Source: Hepsetus odoe
Taxonomy: Eukaryota; Chordata; Actinopteri; Characiformes; Hepsetidae
Direction: 5' to 3'
Assembly: GCA_017165825.1 (NCBI GenBank)
Contig: CM029368.1
Location: 30,236,638 to 30,300,637, forward strand
Length of the DNA stretch: 64,000 bases
Part shown: positions 11,661-23,381 of the stretch, piece by piece
How the letters are laid out: each line of letters begins with the position of its first letter
Position numbering within the stretch: position 1 is the first letter of the stretch
The notes under the pieces: generated by a model
Told to the model about the DNA's origin: nothing
The model's database searches: none
Seen by the model: the letters and a program-made list of their open reading frames with translations, nothing else
Translations under genes and position numbers: made by a program

Positions 11661-12034
11661 TAATAAAAAGCCCCCCCTTCTTGCCCGCACACCATTAGTT
11701 CCATTTACACATTAGAATAATAAGCTTTTTGAACTAATGTACCCTTCAGACTTCAGCTCGAGTGGGTGCAAAACAGCACCTGGAAGATGAAACCTGTTGG
11801 CACATTACAAGATCAAAAGGCCTAGATGGAGATTTAACTTTTAGAAAAGAGATGGTTGTCGCCAAGCTGCATCTGAGGGTGTAAATTTGCAGCCACATAT
11901 TATGTTTAATACCACTCTTAAGCTCACTTTATTAAAAAAAACAAAAACATTTCACTTGAAGACTGATGTGGAGTTGGAAAATAGAACTATTGTATTAGGT
12001 ATTCTCTAGACCTGGCCAGGGATGCACATGTGTG
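11661..12034. other. Unassigned unique sequence
   Basis: AT-rich with an A-rich run near 11933. No repeat family or gene recognised. Confidence 0.5.
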
Positions 12035-12215
12035 GATGCTTCTGGGTGGTGGACCACTCTCAAAAACACAAGGAACACTTCTGTGCCTGATCACTTATAC
12101 CAGCACTAAAAACTTTAGCTAACGTGCCCGTGCAGTGTCGAGAATAGTCCATCATCTAGATAATATCTGGGCAACAGCAGTGTGACCAATAGTGAATGGG
12201 TTAGAAGGGGGTTGA
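12035..12215. repeat. Dispersed fish repeat, copy 3 of 4 (fragment)
   Basis: Contains GTGCCTGATCACTTATACCAGC, CAGTGTCGAGAATAGTCCATC and ATCTAGATAATATCTG in the order known from a common teleost repeat that also carries the CACTGACATG segment seen at 7925 and 29110. Fragmentary and diverged, so assignment to the same family is tentative. Confidence 0.4.
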
Positions 12216-12982
12216 AAATTTTTGCATAAATAATGCATGAGAACAGATGGGCTCCTGAATGGTTCTTGGCTTGAATGTATGTAAGAAGAACCTTTAGCTT
12301 GTATTGAACCTTTATGTGATGTGGAAGTGCCAGAATTTAGAAAGGTAGATGAACAGTGATTTTATATTCAAATATCTAGGAATATTTCTAGAAAGACAAC
12401 TACTACCACTCATATTTCTAATAGTTATTACTTTTATTTACACACATCAGGGTAACTTATGATCAGTGGGCAGTTGAGAAGAGCCACTAGGTGCAGGGTC
12501 AGTGCCCTCTCCAATCCTACACACTCGCACAAACATGCTCATACACACCTGTCACACCAGATCACACAAATGGCCTCTGATGTGGCAGAGATGAAAGCTA
12601 AGGCCAAGGGCAGGGCACGCAGCATGAACCAGGGCTGTGTTCTCCATGCACTGTAATTTCCCCCAGAACGAGACTCATTCTGTGACAACATATTTTTGTT
12701 GCTCCTGATAGTTTATGTTGATTAAAGGTTATTAAATGATCATTATGCAAGATTTTGTTTATGACCTTGCAGCAATTTCATGAAAACCGGTCAGCCAGGA
12801 CAAGTTTGGCATCTGAAGTGCTTCTTTTAGTTTTGCACTACAACTATAAGGCAGAAGCAGGCAACAATTAGTGGAACTTATACCCCACGCAAAGTGATTG
12901 GCATGTTTACCGTACTTGTGTAAACGTCTTGAGTCACCTCTCATATTTTGACAGAACCACACTTTCTCGTGCTTTTTAACAA
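12216..12982. other. Unassigned unique sequence
   Basis: No repeat or gene recognised. A 113-codon minus frame (12759-13100) overlaps the next repeat segment and has no family features. Confidence 0.5.
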
Positions 12983-13060
12983 ATTGTTTTTGGTTTTCAT
13001 TTTCAGTCCCGTCTCTGTACTTGGCCAGTTTCAGAGGATTGTTTTTTTTTTTAAGCCACA
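12983..13060. repeat. Unnamed dispersed repeat, copy X1
   Basis: The stretch CAGTCCCGTCTCTGTACTTGG then CCAGTTTCAGAGGATTG closely matches 37062-37101 (CAGTCCAGTCTCTATACCTGA then CCAGTGTCAGAGGATTG). This is too long a match for chance, so it marks an unnamed mobile element. Extent uncertain. Confidence 0.5.
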
Positions 13061-14130
13061 CAGTGACCAACATGTGAATCATTGAAGCAGAACAAACCAT
13101 CCAGCTTAGGGCAGGAAGTGGGAAGCAGTAAAGAAGTTGGTGCAGATCATTACAAGCTGATCAAGCTGGTGATTACTGGTGATGCTGAGTGACTGGAACC
13201 CCTTTTTCTGGGTACTTTGTATCTTTAGGCACTTTGTAGCCTGTCACTGTAAAATATTTGTGTCCTTTTCATTCATTTAATCATCTCAGTATGAGATCAG
13301 AGATACCACAGTTTGGCATAAATTAGTATTTTTGCACCAAAAACCTTTAAAAGTTAGGGTTGCTATAGACCATTGCACAGTAATATATCATTCCACACCT
13401 CCCCCAAACAGTGTCAAGTTTTGCAGTAGTCTTGGATAGATATGCTTATTTGGTTTCTGACGCAGTGTAGACCATTTTATAATTCTACATTTGACAAAAG
13501 CAAGTTTTATAGCTAAAAACCAAAGGAGCAGCTATTCTAAAGCTTAAAAATGGTCCTAATAGTTCCAAAGTCTGCTGATACAATCTTTCTTTTGAAATCA
13601 GTAAGATTAATAAGGAGATTAATAAAGAGTCTCTACTTTGCTTCAAAGATTTTACACTTGAAAATGAAACACTGATGTAAGGATATATTCGGGTTTGGAG
13701 TTCTGTATACAGTCCCAGTGCTTCACAGCTTAATGCTGAGGGGCTTCATATTCTTCTTTTTGATGCTTGGCTTTTGCCATGGTGATTTCAAGCCCCTGTG
13801 CAGCTGCTACAGAGCATCCCATTTTATAGACAGCGTCATGAGATTATACAGACTGTGTGCTTTGGGTACACCTCAAAGTAGCTGAACCCACTCTTTAAAG
13901 GGCTGTCTGCATACTTTTGGCCATAAATTGTATCCACAGCCTTGTTTTGTGGCGTCAAAGACGCTTGAAAATAATGGAGTCATGCCGACACAGGCAACTA
14001 AAAAACAGGAAGGCCGAGCACGTCAGTCCTGCTTCGCCAGTGGGCTCAGCTCTCATTCCAGCTCTCCAGGCCTTACTTTCAAGCCCTAATGGCCTTGATC
14101 AGCTCAGCCATTCGCCTCCCAGCAGCTCTC
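13061..14130. other. Unassigned sequence with a possible repeat end
   Basis: Mostly unique. At 13900-13935 the phrase CTGCATACTTTTGGCCATA resembles a widespread teleost repeat end (CACATACTTTTGGCCATATAG). With no partner end it stays a weak call. Confidence 0.35.
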
Positions 14131-14860
14131 GGTGAGACTAGTGCGAAAGTAGGCGAACATAATGAACTAAATTAAAGCGCTGAGCCCACAAGATCCTCCT
14201 GCTAGCCAGACTCATTTACATGGCGGATGTTTGTAATTGTGGAGAAGGAGCTTTTTGCATCGCGCGTGTCTTTAGGAAAAATCGGGGCGGCTGCTGGTGC
14301 TGGTTGGGGGTGTTGGAGGGGCGGGTGGGGGACGTGTACAAGGAGGGGAAAATAGTCAAGATGTGGAATTTAAGAGCAATAATATGCAAAAAGCTGAAGA
14401 GCGTTTTTTTTTTTTTTTCATTTGAGCCCTGTGGTTATGAGCAAATTGTTAATTATTAATAACAAATTTCCCCCCCATTTTTCTTTTATCTTGTCATTTA
14501 TCCCCCTAACGAATGAGTGCACACAAAACTTCAGAAGTGCAACGTATGGATATTTCACATTTTTATGCTGTGGATCCGCACCCAGCCTTTACCCCGGCTA
14601 TGCTTGACGAATTAGCATTATTGAAAGTTTTTACCTTCCAACTGCAGCTTAAGTAGGCTATTGTGCTTAATAAGGTTGAGTGATCGGTGTCTGGCGTCCG
14701 CCTGATGATGTGAGAGAAGCACTCACTTAATAACAAAACTCCTTTTAAATATGAAGAGGCTGTAATGCAGAGGTCACTGGGTGTCTTAGAAATGCTGCAT
14801 TGCATTATGGAGCTTCCTACAAGACTTTGTGAAGCTGTTTCATTCTCTAACACTCTGTTC
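14131..14860. promoter_or_regulatory. Candidate conserved noncoding block
   Basis: Repeat-free apart from a T run (14406-14419) and C run. It contains GAATTAGCATTATTG, GCTTAATAAGG, CACTTAATAAC and CTGCATTGCATTATGG, homeodomain- and POU-like words in well-structured sequence. Open frames on both strands are short and unremarkable. Confidence 0.35.
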
Positions 14861-14869
14861 CCCTTTTAT

Positions 14870-14874
14870 CTCTT

Positions 14875-14937
<63 letters not shown>

Positions 14938-14973
14938 CACACACTCACATACACACACTCACATACACACTCA
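14870..14973. repeat. Compound (CT)n(CA)n microsatellite
   Basis: Short CT run followed by about 85 bases of CA repeats with GC, CT and AT interruptions toward the end. Confidence 0.97.
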
Positions 14974-15642
14974 CGTGCCCAAGAGTATCATAACCATTCC
15001 TGTTTATTTCCCTTAATATGTCATAGATAAAGCATCAGAATGAGTGATTGCCTTAATATCATAGCTGGAATTAAATGATAATTAAAAAATTGTTAGTTTA
15101 AAGCCATCACTGTCCATAAAACTTTGATTACTTGAACATTATCCACATTACATTTTTATGGGGTTTACCCGAATGATTGCACACAAAGATTTTAGCATGT
15201 GTACGTCAGTGTGTGTGTGTGTGTGTTTGTGTGTGAGTGTGTGTGAGTGGGTGTGTGTGTGTTTAACAGAGAGCCTGCTTTGGTCTACAATTGACAAATC
15301 CCAGCCATCATCTTTTGGTAGTAAGCTAAACTGATGGCTGAAGAAAATCTTTTTTCTATTTATTTTAAACCTGAAAGATATCCTGCACCATTTTTACAAT
15401 GGCTTCCTTTTCATTTGCTTCAGCTCATTTTACACTTCATAGGCAAGATCACACCAAATTACACACCTAGTCAGTGGGGGACTGTTACTTTTAGATTGCA
15501 AAAAAAGATAATTTTAACTTTCATGTGCCCACAGGGTTCCCAACCTTTTCCTAACCTTTTCAACCTACCAGTGAAACTTCAGCAGCTCACACTGACATTG
15601 TCCTTTAAATTGCAAATAAATACAACCTGTGTCTTGTTTGTG
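14974..15642. other. Unassigned sequence with an interrupted (GT)n tract
   Basis: GT repeats with GAGT and TTGT interruptions lie at 15209-15262. The rest is unique AT-rich sequence. A 110-codon plus frame (15334-15666) runs into the following SINE and is not supported. Confidence 0.5.
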
Positions 15643-15862
15643 GGGCAGCAGTGGCCTAGTGGTTAGGGAATCGGCCCCAGGATTGGAAGGCTGTGGGTTA
15701 GAATCCCAGTAGGTTGAGCAAGGTACCGTCCCCTTCACTGCTCGCCAGGTGCTAGATATGGCTGCTCATTGCTGCATGGTGTGTATGGGTTAAATGCAGC
15801 CAATGTGTTTCATTGTGGTCTGCTGTGCTGAACTTCACAGTGACAATAGTCACTTTCACTTC
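15643..15862 (+). mobile_element. SINE type A with internal deletion
   Basis: Head GGGGCAGCAGTGGCCTAGTGGTTAGGG has an intact A box; the B box is decayed (GGGTTAGAATCCC). The segment normally reading TTGCCCTGAGGTACCCT is missing, so CAGTAGGT joins directly to TGAGCAAGGTACCGTCCCC. The tail ends TGACAATAGTCACTTTCACTT. Confidence 0.92.
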
Positions 15863-17019
15863 ACCAGTGAACTTGATGCCTGGCCAAAAGCGCATTGCTT
15901 TTTATTTGCCACCATTATTAGCAGTCGCCCTGGCTGCAAGGACAAAATGAGCATCTATCAAGAGTTGAAACAGGCAGATTTTGCAGACAGTTAAGGACTG
16001 CTGGGCTCCTAGATTAAGAGCTGAGCATGCTGTGATATTCAATTCCCTTTGTTTAGTGCAGACTGTCGTAAAAACACTGTCGCACTTGAAGTGCACTTGG
16101 AAGCAGGCCTGTGAGGACTATGTGGACTATTCCCACCTGTCAAAATGGGAGGAACAAAGGCAATATTTGATTGGTCCACACCAAGGGTTTGGTGTGAAAT
16201 CACGCAAAGAGTGTGAAGAATTAATAGAATTAGTGCAGCATTTGTATTTGTCCTACTATTCATCTTACTCACTAGAGTAGGAGTACATCACGGCAAATCA
16301 ACAAAATGTTCAGCCAAAATATTTATTAATGTCAAAGAAGGGTGGCTAATGCTTGAAGCCTCCCACACCTCCAACATACATCCCCTCTCCCCCATCTCAC
16401 CCCCATCTCACTCAGCAGCAAGAGTTGTTTCCTACATTACTTAGAGGAAAATTCCTTCTCCCAATTCTGCCTGTCAGGCCCAATTTGGGCAAACAGTAAG
16501 CATGCGCTGGCTGCCTCTCCGCCCCACCGCTCATTGCTATGGTGACAGCTTGATTAGATCATCAATCCTGCACGCGGGAACGATGCTCTTCCTGAACACC
16601 TGGGTGTCCCGGGTCGGGCGGACCTTTTAGCTACCGTTGTTACGGTGACCCCCCACCGCAAAAGCCTCTGACCCACATTTGGATCAGTCCCCCCGTAAGC
16701 ATTAAAAATGACCAGGTCCTGCAAACTCATCCCCCTAATATTCACCTACCTCTGTGCACGCTGCAGGCATGGACCTCGCTGAGGGTCGAGCTACTTTTCC
16801 ATGCGTCACTTTTCAGTTGCTGTGCAATCAGAGACAGCACAATTAGCTCATGCATCCATGAATGTTTACATGTTTAAGTCAACACCCTAGAAGGCAAAAA
16901 AAAAGCAATAAAGTAAGCCCTGTTTAGAACTCTATATCCCAGCAGGGAAGTTTGTGCTGTTGATTTAACCTTGAAGAATATCTGGGGGTACATACCTTTT
17001 CTCTCTTTTTAGGCAAAGT
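15863..17019. other. Unique sequence, partly conserved-element-like
   Basis: The first 250 bases and 16440-16760 are repeat-free with balanced composition and could be conserved noncoding DNA. Open frames on both strands at 15902-16280 overlap each other and lack family features. No gene recognised. Confidence 0.35.
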
Positions 17020-17560
17020 ACAAGTCCATGTAAATATCAGCAGAGTTAGGAAGTAAAAAAGAGTACAAATACTTTCAATAGTTGAAGGTATTTTTATTTG
17101 TGCATTTCCTTTTTTAATGATCTCTTACTATTACTCCCTACATTTTGACTCAAACATCTGTATTCTTTCATTTTTAAAAGGCCTGTTACGTTCATTTCCA
17201 CTCTTATGCAATCTGATGTCAGCAAGTGATGATAAAACACAGGAAATAGGATTTATTTCTTCTTCGTTGCATGTCATTCATTTCTGTAAATCGCTTTTAT
17301 TGGAGTTAATGTTAAAAAGACCGAATTGTTTAATTTAATTGCATTAATATGGTTTGAGGTTCGGTTCGCTCTGCACACACACAGCAAATAGAAATGTTCT
17401 TTAAGGGGCTACTTATTACTTTTATACTCTGAGTACATTTCAGCGGGTGCACATTTTTCTATTTTTCTTTTTAGTAAAGAAATGGAATCAGTACTCTGTT
17501 TGTACTGTTTTAACACAAGTGCGTCTGCTGGAGTAAATGCTGCTGCAGATACCTACAGGG
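17020..17560. mobile_element. Degraded DNA-element-like repeat
   Basis: Phrases such as AAAGAGTACAAATACTTTC, GGTATTTTTATTTGTGCA, TACTATTACTCCCTACATTTT, AAACATCTGTATTCTTTC and GAGTACATTTCAGC follow the wording and order of a common teleost repeat rich in TACTTCTACTC and AGTACTTT. Strongly decayed, with no coding capacity. Borders uncertain. Confidence 0.4.
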
Positions 17561-18664
17561 GATACTCCAGCGTTTTCATCCTAAGCTCTGTCTGCTATTT
17601 CTGGACCAAAATGTTACAGGTTTTCTTGTACCTGAAAATGTATGAAATATGACAAAATGACACACACAACAGATGTGAGGTTTTATTGTTCAAACGCTGC
17701 AAAAAAAAAAAAAAGTTCTAGGTTTTCTGGTATCCATGGTGATCAAGGAGAAACCAGTGAACTTATCTTTCTTGACATATCAACAACAAAACAACCGAAC
17801 AATGTGTAAACCTGGACCTTTGTTCCTTTTTATATACAGGATATCATTTGTTCACCATGGTAACTGGTCACAGATATTACAGAGAGGTGGTATTTTTTAA
17901 ATGCTGTATCCTTGTAAATGGCCAGCTTCATACGTATCCGTGGTGACATTTAACGCTGTAGTTTAAGTTTAAGAACTTTAAGCACCTGAGATGCTTGAGC
18001 CAGCTAATGCGTCAGCGGTTTCAGAATCAGGACAGGCCAAAAGTTGGATAACTCGGACTCACTCCAACTCCCGTTCAACTTGTGAACAATTCTAGCCGTT
18101 TAACTGGCATTTAATGCATTATGGAGGCCAGAAATTCTCGCCCACGTCTGCACTGGGTTGCTTTTTTCTCTGCCCTGCCTTTAGAGTAGTGAGCGTAAGA
18201 AATTCCACAGAAAGCTCTCTGCCAGTTTGTCCCTGAATTCAGCATATTCCCAAGGCACTAGAGCTGAACATGTGGCTATTCATTATTCAACAGCCACGGC
18301 TATCACTCCGAGTTAACACTACAGGCACTTTTGGTTAACTTCGTATGAGGAAGATGATGATACCGTTGTAGTGGAGTTAGCTGGATGGCATGGTTGTATA
18401 TTTATGTGGCATGCAATTAAGCTCATGCAGTAGGATTATAAATTGTTTATGTCTTAAAATGTTTAAATTGACTTTTTTTATAACAAAATGATGACTTTTC
18501 TAAGCCTGTTGAAGTCTGGTGATTTGATCTAAACACAAACTTTAATTCATAATATTATTCTTTTAAGGTTTTTTGCAAAGCTGCATTCAGAAATGCAGAC
18601 AAGAGTCTTCATTGTCAATAAATTAGCACTACCGGGAGCAAACTGTGTTTTTTTTCATCATCTG
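17561..18664. other. Unassigned unique sequence
   Basis: An A homopolymer lies at 17700-17714. Otherwise unique, and no gene recognised. Confidence 0.5.
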
Positions 18665-18666
18665 CA

Positions 18667-18697
<31 letters not shown>

Positions 18698-18714
18698 TGT
18701 GTGTGTATATATAT
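18665..18714. repeat. (AT)n / T-run / (GT)n low-complexity tract
   Basis: AT dinucleotides, then ten or so T, then GTGTGTGT and ATATATAT. Surrounded by AT-rich sequence to about 18800. Confidence 0.9.
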
Positions 18715-18985
18715 GCCTTTTTAATCTGGTTCATATATTAAAATTAAATTGTATATATCATATTAGAAATTAAACAATACATATACAATAAAATAATAAT
18801 AAATATTTCCCACTATTTTCCTGTGTTTTTAATTATACCATGTCTTCTATTCTCACCATCAAGCACTGGAAGATCATGAAATGGTAAACTTTTTAAACCC
18901 TGTGCCACCAGCAGCAAATCCAGCCTGACATATAAAAATGTCAGCGTGATAAAATTAAGTGTAACACTGCTGATCTGAATTATGA

Positions 18986-19740
18986 ATGTGCTTTACCTAC
19001 ACTTTTTTTTTTTGTTCCTGGCAGGACGCACTATTTGTTTTGCAGCTGTTAATTTTGCGCTGGCGAGGCGAACAATTTAGGGTGCTTTGTGCAGTCTTAG
19101 CCGTTTAATGCCAATTAGTGGCCTACCTAATATCTGCACTATTGTACCGTTTGGGTGTGCATTTGATTCAGGGACAACAGGGAGAAAAACAACTATTAAT
19201 TCACATGACGTCGCTTGTTAGCCTGCTTGTTATTAATTGCACCTCGCCGGTTATTCACTACCCCAATAAACCAACAATAGTTTCCAAATCACCTGAAAAA
19301 TGAGTCCAAGGACAACATGGCTAGGGGAAGGCGTGGCACGGAGTCTGAAAAACGATCAGTTGGCCTGACCAAGATGAATGGAGCTCAGATGGATTTTAAT
19401 TACTACAGCTGGCCTCATTAATTACTCCCCCCCCAATACAAATATTGTTATATTTGGGGAAATTTGTGATTTATTTTATTTGGTTGGCTGTTGGATGGAG
19501 ATGAATGGGTCCTCGTCGCAAATGTTGTGGGGACACAATGGTGGAGTGGGTGGGATAAAGAGGAGGATTTGCCACGGGGCAGCTGCTTTATTATTTAAGA
19601 CACAGTCCTTTGTAACAAGGCAACAACAGTCAAAAGTTAAGACCGAAAAGCTGAAAAAATGCTTTCAGAACTTTAAAAAAGTGGAACTTTTAACTGATCG
19701 GCTGAACCTTTCGAAGCTCTGGAAAGCATTTTTGCGGTGA
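18986..19740. promoter_or_regulatory. Candidate conserved noncoding block
   Basis: Repeat-free. Contains GCAGCTGTTAATTTTGCGC, GCCGTTTAATGCCAATTAG, TTATTAATTGCACC, GATGGATTTTAATTACTAC and CCTCATTAATTACTC. This is a dense set of TAAT-core words in sequence that otherwise looks constrained. A 120-codon plus frame (19378-19740) spans its end but is rich in Lys and Asn and matches nothing I recognise. The regulatory reading is preferred. Confidence 0.4.
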
Positions 19741-20306
19741 CATGTCCACGTCTGCCTCGTGACTAGCCATGCGGTACCCGCTTTAAAGAACATTGTGTTG
19801 GTTTAAAAGCTTTTTTCTGTTAATACAGCTGGTTATTGAGGCAAAATAGGTGCTGTTTTGCTAGGGCTGCTGTTTTGTTGTAGCATTATTAGTTTCTGAA
19901 ACATGCTAGTTGTGCATTATCAAAAACTGACCAGCCAGTTTTAACCCCCCTAAGTCCTCCATGGCGTGTGAATGCCTCAAGACGCCTCTTCGCACATTTT
20001 CTTTAATTACCTCTCACATGAAGCTCATTGAAACAAGGGGAGCATTGCAGAGGGAAGTGCAGATCCTGCGTTTTTAGTGCCACATTTGTGTTTGCAAGTA
20101 ATGAAAGTTGTTCATAAGTTCCCGTTCTTTGCGGAAATATTTTTGGAAAGACGAGCAAAAAGGAAAGGGTATACTTGAAATGCAAACATGATTCACTAGG
20201 TACTTTTGTAAAAACAGTACATTGAAACAATGCAAACTGAGCATGAAGCTAAAAAACAGTAATAGAAATCATCTATTAAGGTAAGTAAGTAAGGATCATA
20301 GTAATA
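19741..20306. other. Unassigned unique sequence
   Basis: No repeat or gene recognised. Confidence 0.5.
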
Positions 20307-20550
20307 TGAAAGTGAAAGTGACTATTCTTGTCATTGTGAGAAGACAGCACAGCGCACAGTGAACCACAATGAAACTGGACCTCTGCATTTAACCCATGCA
20401 CACAAACACACACCGTACAGCAGGGGGCAGCTATGAAAGTGCCCGGGGAGCAGTGACGAGGACGGTGCCTTGCTCAAGGGTACCTCAATTTGAACCCACA
20501 ATCTTCCGATCCTGTGGCCAACTCTCTAACCACTAGGCCACCGCTGGCCC
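20307..20550 (-). mobile_element. SINE type A
   Basis: Starts on plus with TGAAAGTGAAAGTGACTATTCTTGTC (tail) and ends CTAACCACTAGGCCACCGCTG (head). Near full length. The stretch between GGTACCTC and the B box is shortened. Confidence 0.92.
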
Positions 20551-20689
20551 TATATCACATTAATAACAGTAATAATTCTGCTTACATCTGAAACTTTGAC
20601 CCTTCTTTGTATTTTGTCACCAATAACTGTAATAAACCTTTAGTAAAGCATGTTAAAGCCATGTAACTACTGGTGATGTAATCACCCTT

Positions 20690-21060
20690 ATTACAGCTCA
20701 TATAACTACACATAATAATAACACACGCAATAAAAGCAGTGGGTTAATTTAAAGTGTATTAACTAATGTAATAACACTGTGTTATTACACAGACTATAAC
20801 TTACTCATGTAATTATAAAAGTGCAATAACCCTGTAATTACACCAGTTTATAAATTTCATCAAGTGTATTAACATAAGTATTAACTTATAATACTCATGT
20901 AATTACACAAGTGTATTCATTTGCTCATGTATTTATACTAGTTTCTGAGTTTAGTCACATAGCAAGTTTTAACTTGTGATGTTAACTTACCACCATATTA
21001 ACTGTGATCCAATGTGATGCATCGCCAGTAGTTACGCTGTACTGCATGTGCTGTTATTGT
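20690..21060. repeat. AT-rich repeat with TGTAATTACA words
   Basis: Repeated phrases TCATGTAATTA, CTGTAATTACACCAG, ATGTAATTACACAAGTGTATT and GTGTATTAAC at irregular spacing, much like 2425-2660. Possibly fragments of one AT-rich DNA element family. Confidence 0.45.
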
Positions 21061-21156
21061 GTAAATACACATTTCTTAAGGGTATTTAAACTTAAATTGG
21101 ACCTAAGGTTTCTATTCCAAGAACTACACACAGTGGTGTTCACTCTTGTGTAGCAC

Positions 21157-21230
21157 ATCACTGTCATTACCATCACCATCATCATTATCATCATCATTAT
21201 CTTCATCATCATCATTATCATCAGCAGCAG
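21157..21230. repeat. (ATC)n trinucleotide microsatellite
   Basis: CATCAT repeats with ATT and CTT variants, ending in CAGCAGCAG. The minus frame gives a poly-Met run and is not a gene. Confidence 0.93.
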
Positions 21231-21529
21231 TGGCCAGATTCCTGTGTTTTCTGTCCTCTTTATTCGTTTCTTTTTTGTCACATCTCTCCTAGCATTGGCC
21301 AGCTATAAGACACAGCTGGGTCGCAGTAAAGGCGCTGGGGTGTGTCTGCGTGGTTCTTCATCGTGCTCTCTATAGCGGCCCTGCTGTAATTAATGTAAAT
21401 AGCAGCGCACTGGTCCACTCAGCCTTAGCATGCAGAGCTTTGTCACTATACATCATCCCAATGGGCCCCCATCCTCTCAAATTAAAGCTCATGGATTTTA
21501 TCCTCGGCCTTTTATAAAACCCTTCAGCA
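21231..21529. promoter_or_regulatory. Possible conserved noncoding sequence
   Basis: Short repeat-free block with GCTGTAATTAATGTAAATAG and CAAATTAAAGCTCATGG, sandwiched between microsatellites. Confidence 0.25.
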
Positions 21530-21587
21530 CACACACACAGGAACACACAGGAATGCACAGAAACACACACACACACACACACACACG

Positions 21588-21619
<32 letters not shown>

Positions 21620-21760
21620 TAAATATACGCATGCTAGTGGACTCAACGACTCACATATATATTTACACAGTAATCTAATCTCTTAAGTAACACACACACC
21701 TAGACACACACACATGCACTCACATGCACGCACTCACAAACATACACAAATATGTGCACA
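21530..21760. repeat. CA-rich interrupted microsatellite
   Basis: CA repeats with AGGA, GTGCGCG and ATAAAT interruptions from 21530 to 21625, then looser CACATGCA repeats to 21760. Confidence 0.9.
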
Positions 21761-21840
21761 CAACACTTTCTTGGCCTCCCCTTCTTGCTCTGGCTCTTTG
21801 GCCTTCAATAAATTTCTTTGAAACATGATTCTACATATGA

Positions 21841-21862
21841 GGAGAGAGAGAGAGAGAAAGAA

Positions 21863-21933
<71 letters not shown>

Positions 21934-21940
21934 AGAGCGA
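21841..21940. repeat. (GA)n microsatellite
   Basis: About 100 bases of GA with AAAG interruptions. It faces a long CT tract 250 bases downstream, so the two could pair as an inverted repeat. Confidence 0.97.
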
Positions 21941-22019
21941 AGGCAGAAATTAAAATTTCATTATTTACTGCACTTGTGTTGTGGGGCGCAATTAGTATCT
22001 ACAGAGCATGGAGCAGGAG

Positions 22020-22020
22020 C

Positions 22021-22054
<34 letters not shown>

Positions 22055-22075
22055 CCTCTCTTTCCCTCTCACACA

Positions 22076-22110
<35 letters not shown>
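22020..22110. repeat. Compound (CT)n(CA)n microsatellite
   Basis: About 50 bases of CT then about 40 of CA, in the same polarity as at 10085, 14870 and 31181. Confidence 0.97.
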
Positions 22111-22112
<2 letters not shown>

Positions 22113-22192
22113 TTTCCTTATGCTCACTTTTTCTTACTCTCAATCTGTTGTGCTCATTAATTTAATTTTTCAAGCCTCTTTTTTTTCTTAGT

Positions 22193-22194
<2 letters not shown>

Positions 22195-22285
<91 letters not shown>

Positions 22286-22360
22286 ACGCTCTCTCTCTCT
22301 CTCTCTCTCTCTGCATCTCTCTATCATCTCTCGCTCTCTCTATCATCTACTCTATCTCTC
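22195..22360. repeat. Long (CT)n microsatellite
   Basis: The longest CT tract in the window, broken by CGCT, ACGC, GCAT and ATCAT interruptions. Confidence 0.97.
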
Positions 22361-22820
22361 ATGTCTCCAATGAGCTCTACAGGTCTCAACATGGGGCACT
22401 ACTATAGTGAACCACACCCACGCTGGGTAAACCACCACAGAAACCTGTGTCTCGCCCCGATGCGATGAATTGCACTAAACAGAGGAGGACAAAGAGAAGA
22501 CGCATTGAGGTGATCTGTGTCAGGCCACAACAACGTCATTTATCAGCTGAGCGTTTTGGACTGTATAATAAGTTTCACATATTAATACTGCATTTTCATC
22601 ACCACCCTGGGTTGATTTATGACAACCAGGTGATCTCAGGTGATCATTGAATTATATGACCAGTAATAAGAAAAGATCCAGAGCAGAGAGAAAAGGAAGA
22701 AGGAGGGAGAATGGAGACACTAGGGAAAGGAAAGAAGAGCGACTTTGGCGGTTTATTGAGATTTTCGCGATTTTGTTTGTTCTACTCTGTCGGTCTAAAG
22801 GAGGGAATCCAGGTGGTGCT
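22361..22820. other. Unassigned unique sequence
   Basis: No repeat or gene recognised. Purine-rich at 22660-22740. Confidence 0.5.
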
Positions 22821-22823
22821 GAG

Positions 22824-22951
22824 TACTGTGCAAAGGTCTTTGCCCGCCATTTTTAAAAAATATCATTTATTCTTTATATCTTTTTCATTATGTCTAGTGT
22901 GGATGCAAAATATGAATAAATGAGAGGTGGCTCAAAGACTTTTGCGCAGTA
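22824..22951. mobile_element. Tc1/mariner-type MITE with TA flanks
   Basis: 17-base terminal inverted repeats CTGTGCAAAGGTCTTTG (22826-22842) and CAAAGACTTTTGCGCAG (22933-22949) match at 15 of 17 positions. TA dinucleotides flank both ends (22824-22825, 22950-22951), the target of Tc1/mariner elements. The 124-base interior is AT-rich and non-coding, so it would depend on a transposase made elsewhere. Confidence 0.8.
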
Positions 22952-22954
22952 CTT

Positions 22955-23381
22955 TATGACAACTATCAGTTCTTTCAGTGTACAAGCTGACTGGACACTT
23001 CATTTGAGATCCCTTCCTTTTAGCTCATCTTCACTGATGTACAAACTGTAGCCAACTTGTTGATGCAGTTTGTGTACACCAAAGTAGATCCAGTATGAAT
23101 CAGCTTCATCTCTTGTTCAGCTATGAAGATATTATGTCTAAGCAGCTACAAGTTAATTATTATCAGGTCGTCTAGCCAGTCGTCTGCATCAATTAAATGA
23201 CATCGCTGACCGTGTTAATGTGAGGGAGGCATGAGCAACTCTGCACTGCTCGGTGATGTTCGAGGCAATTTAGACAGATCTTTCTCATCGACGTCCAGCT
23301 TTTGACTGAATTCATTTTGAAGTGATGTGAAATCAGAAGAATTAGTCTCAACTAGGACATCCAAACTTCAAAAAAACACGA
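22955..23381. other. Unassigned unique sequence
   Basis: Nothing recognised; repeat-free. Confidence 0.5.

Noticed and set aside
21818..22373. Arg-Glu and Ser-Leu rich open frames
   Set aside because: Direct translations of GA and CT microsatellites.
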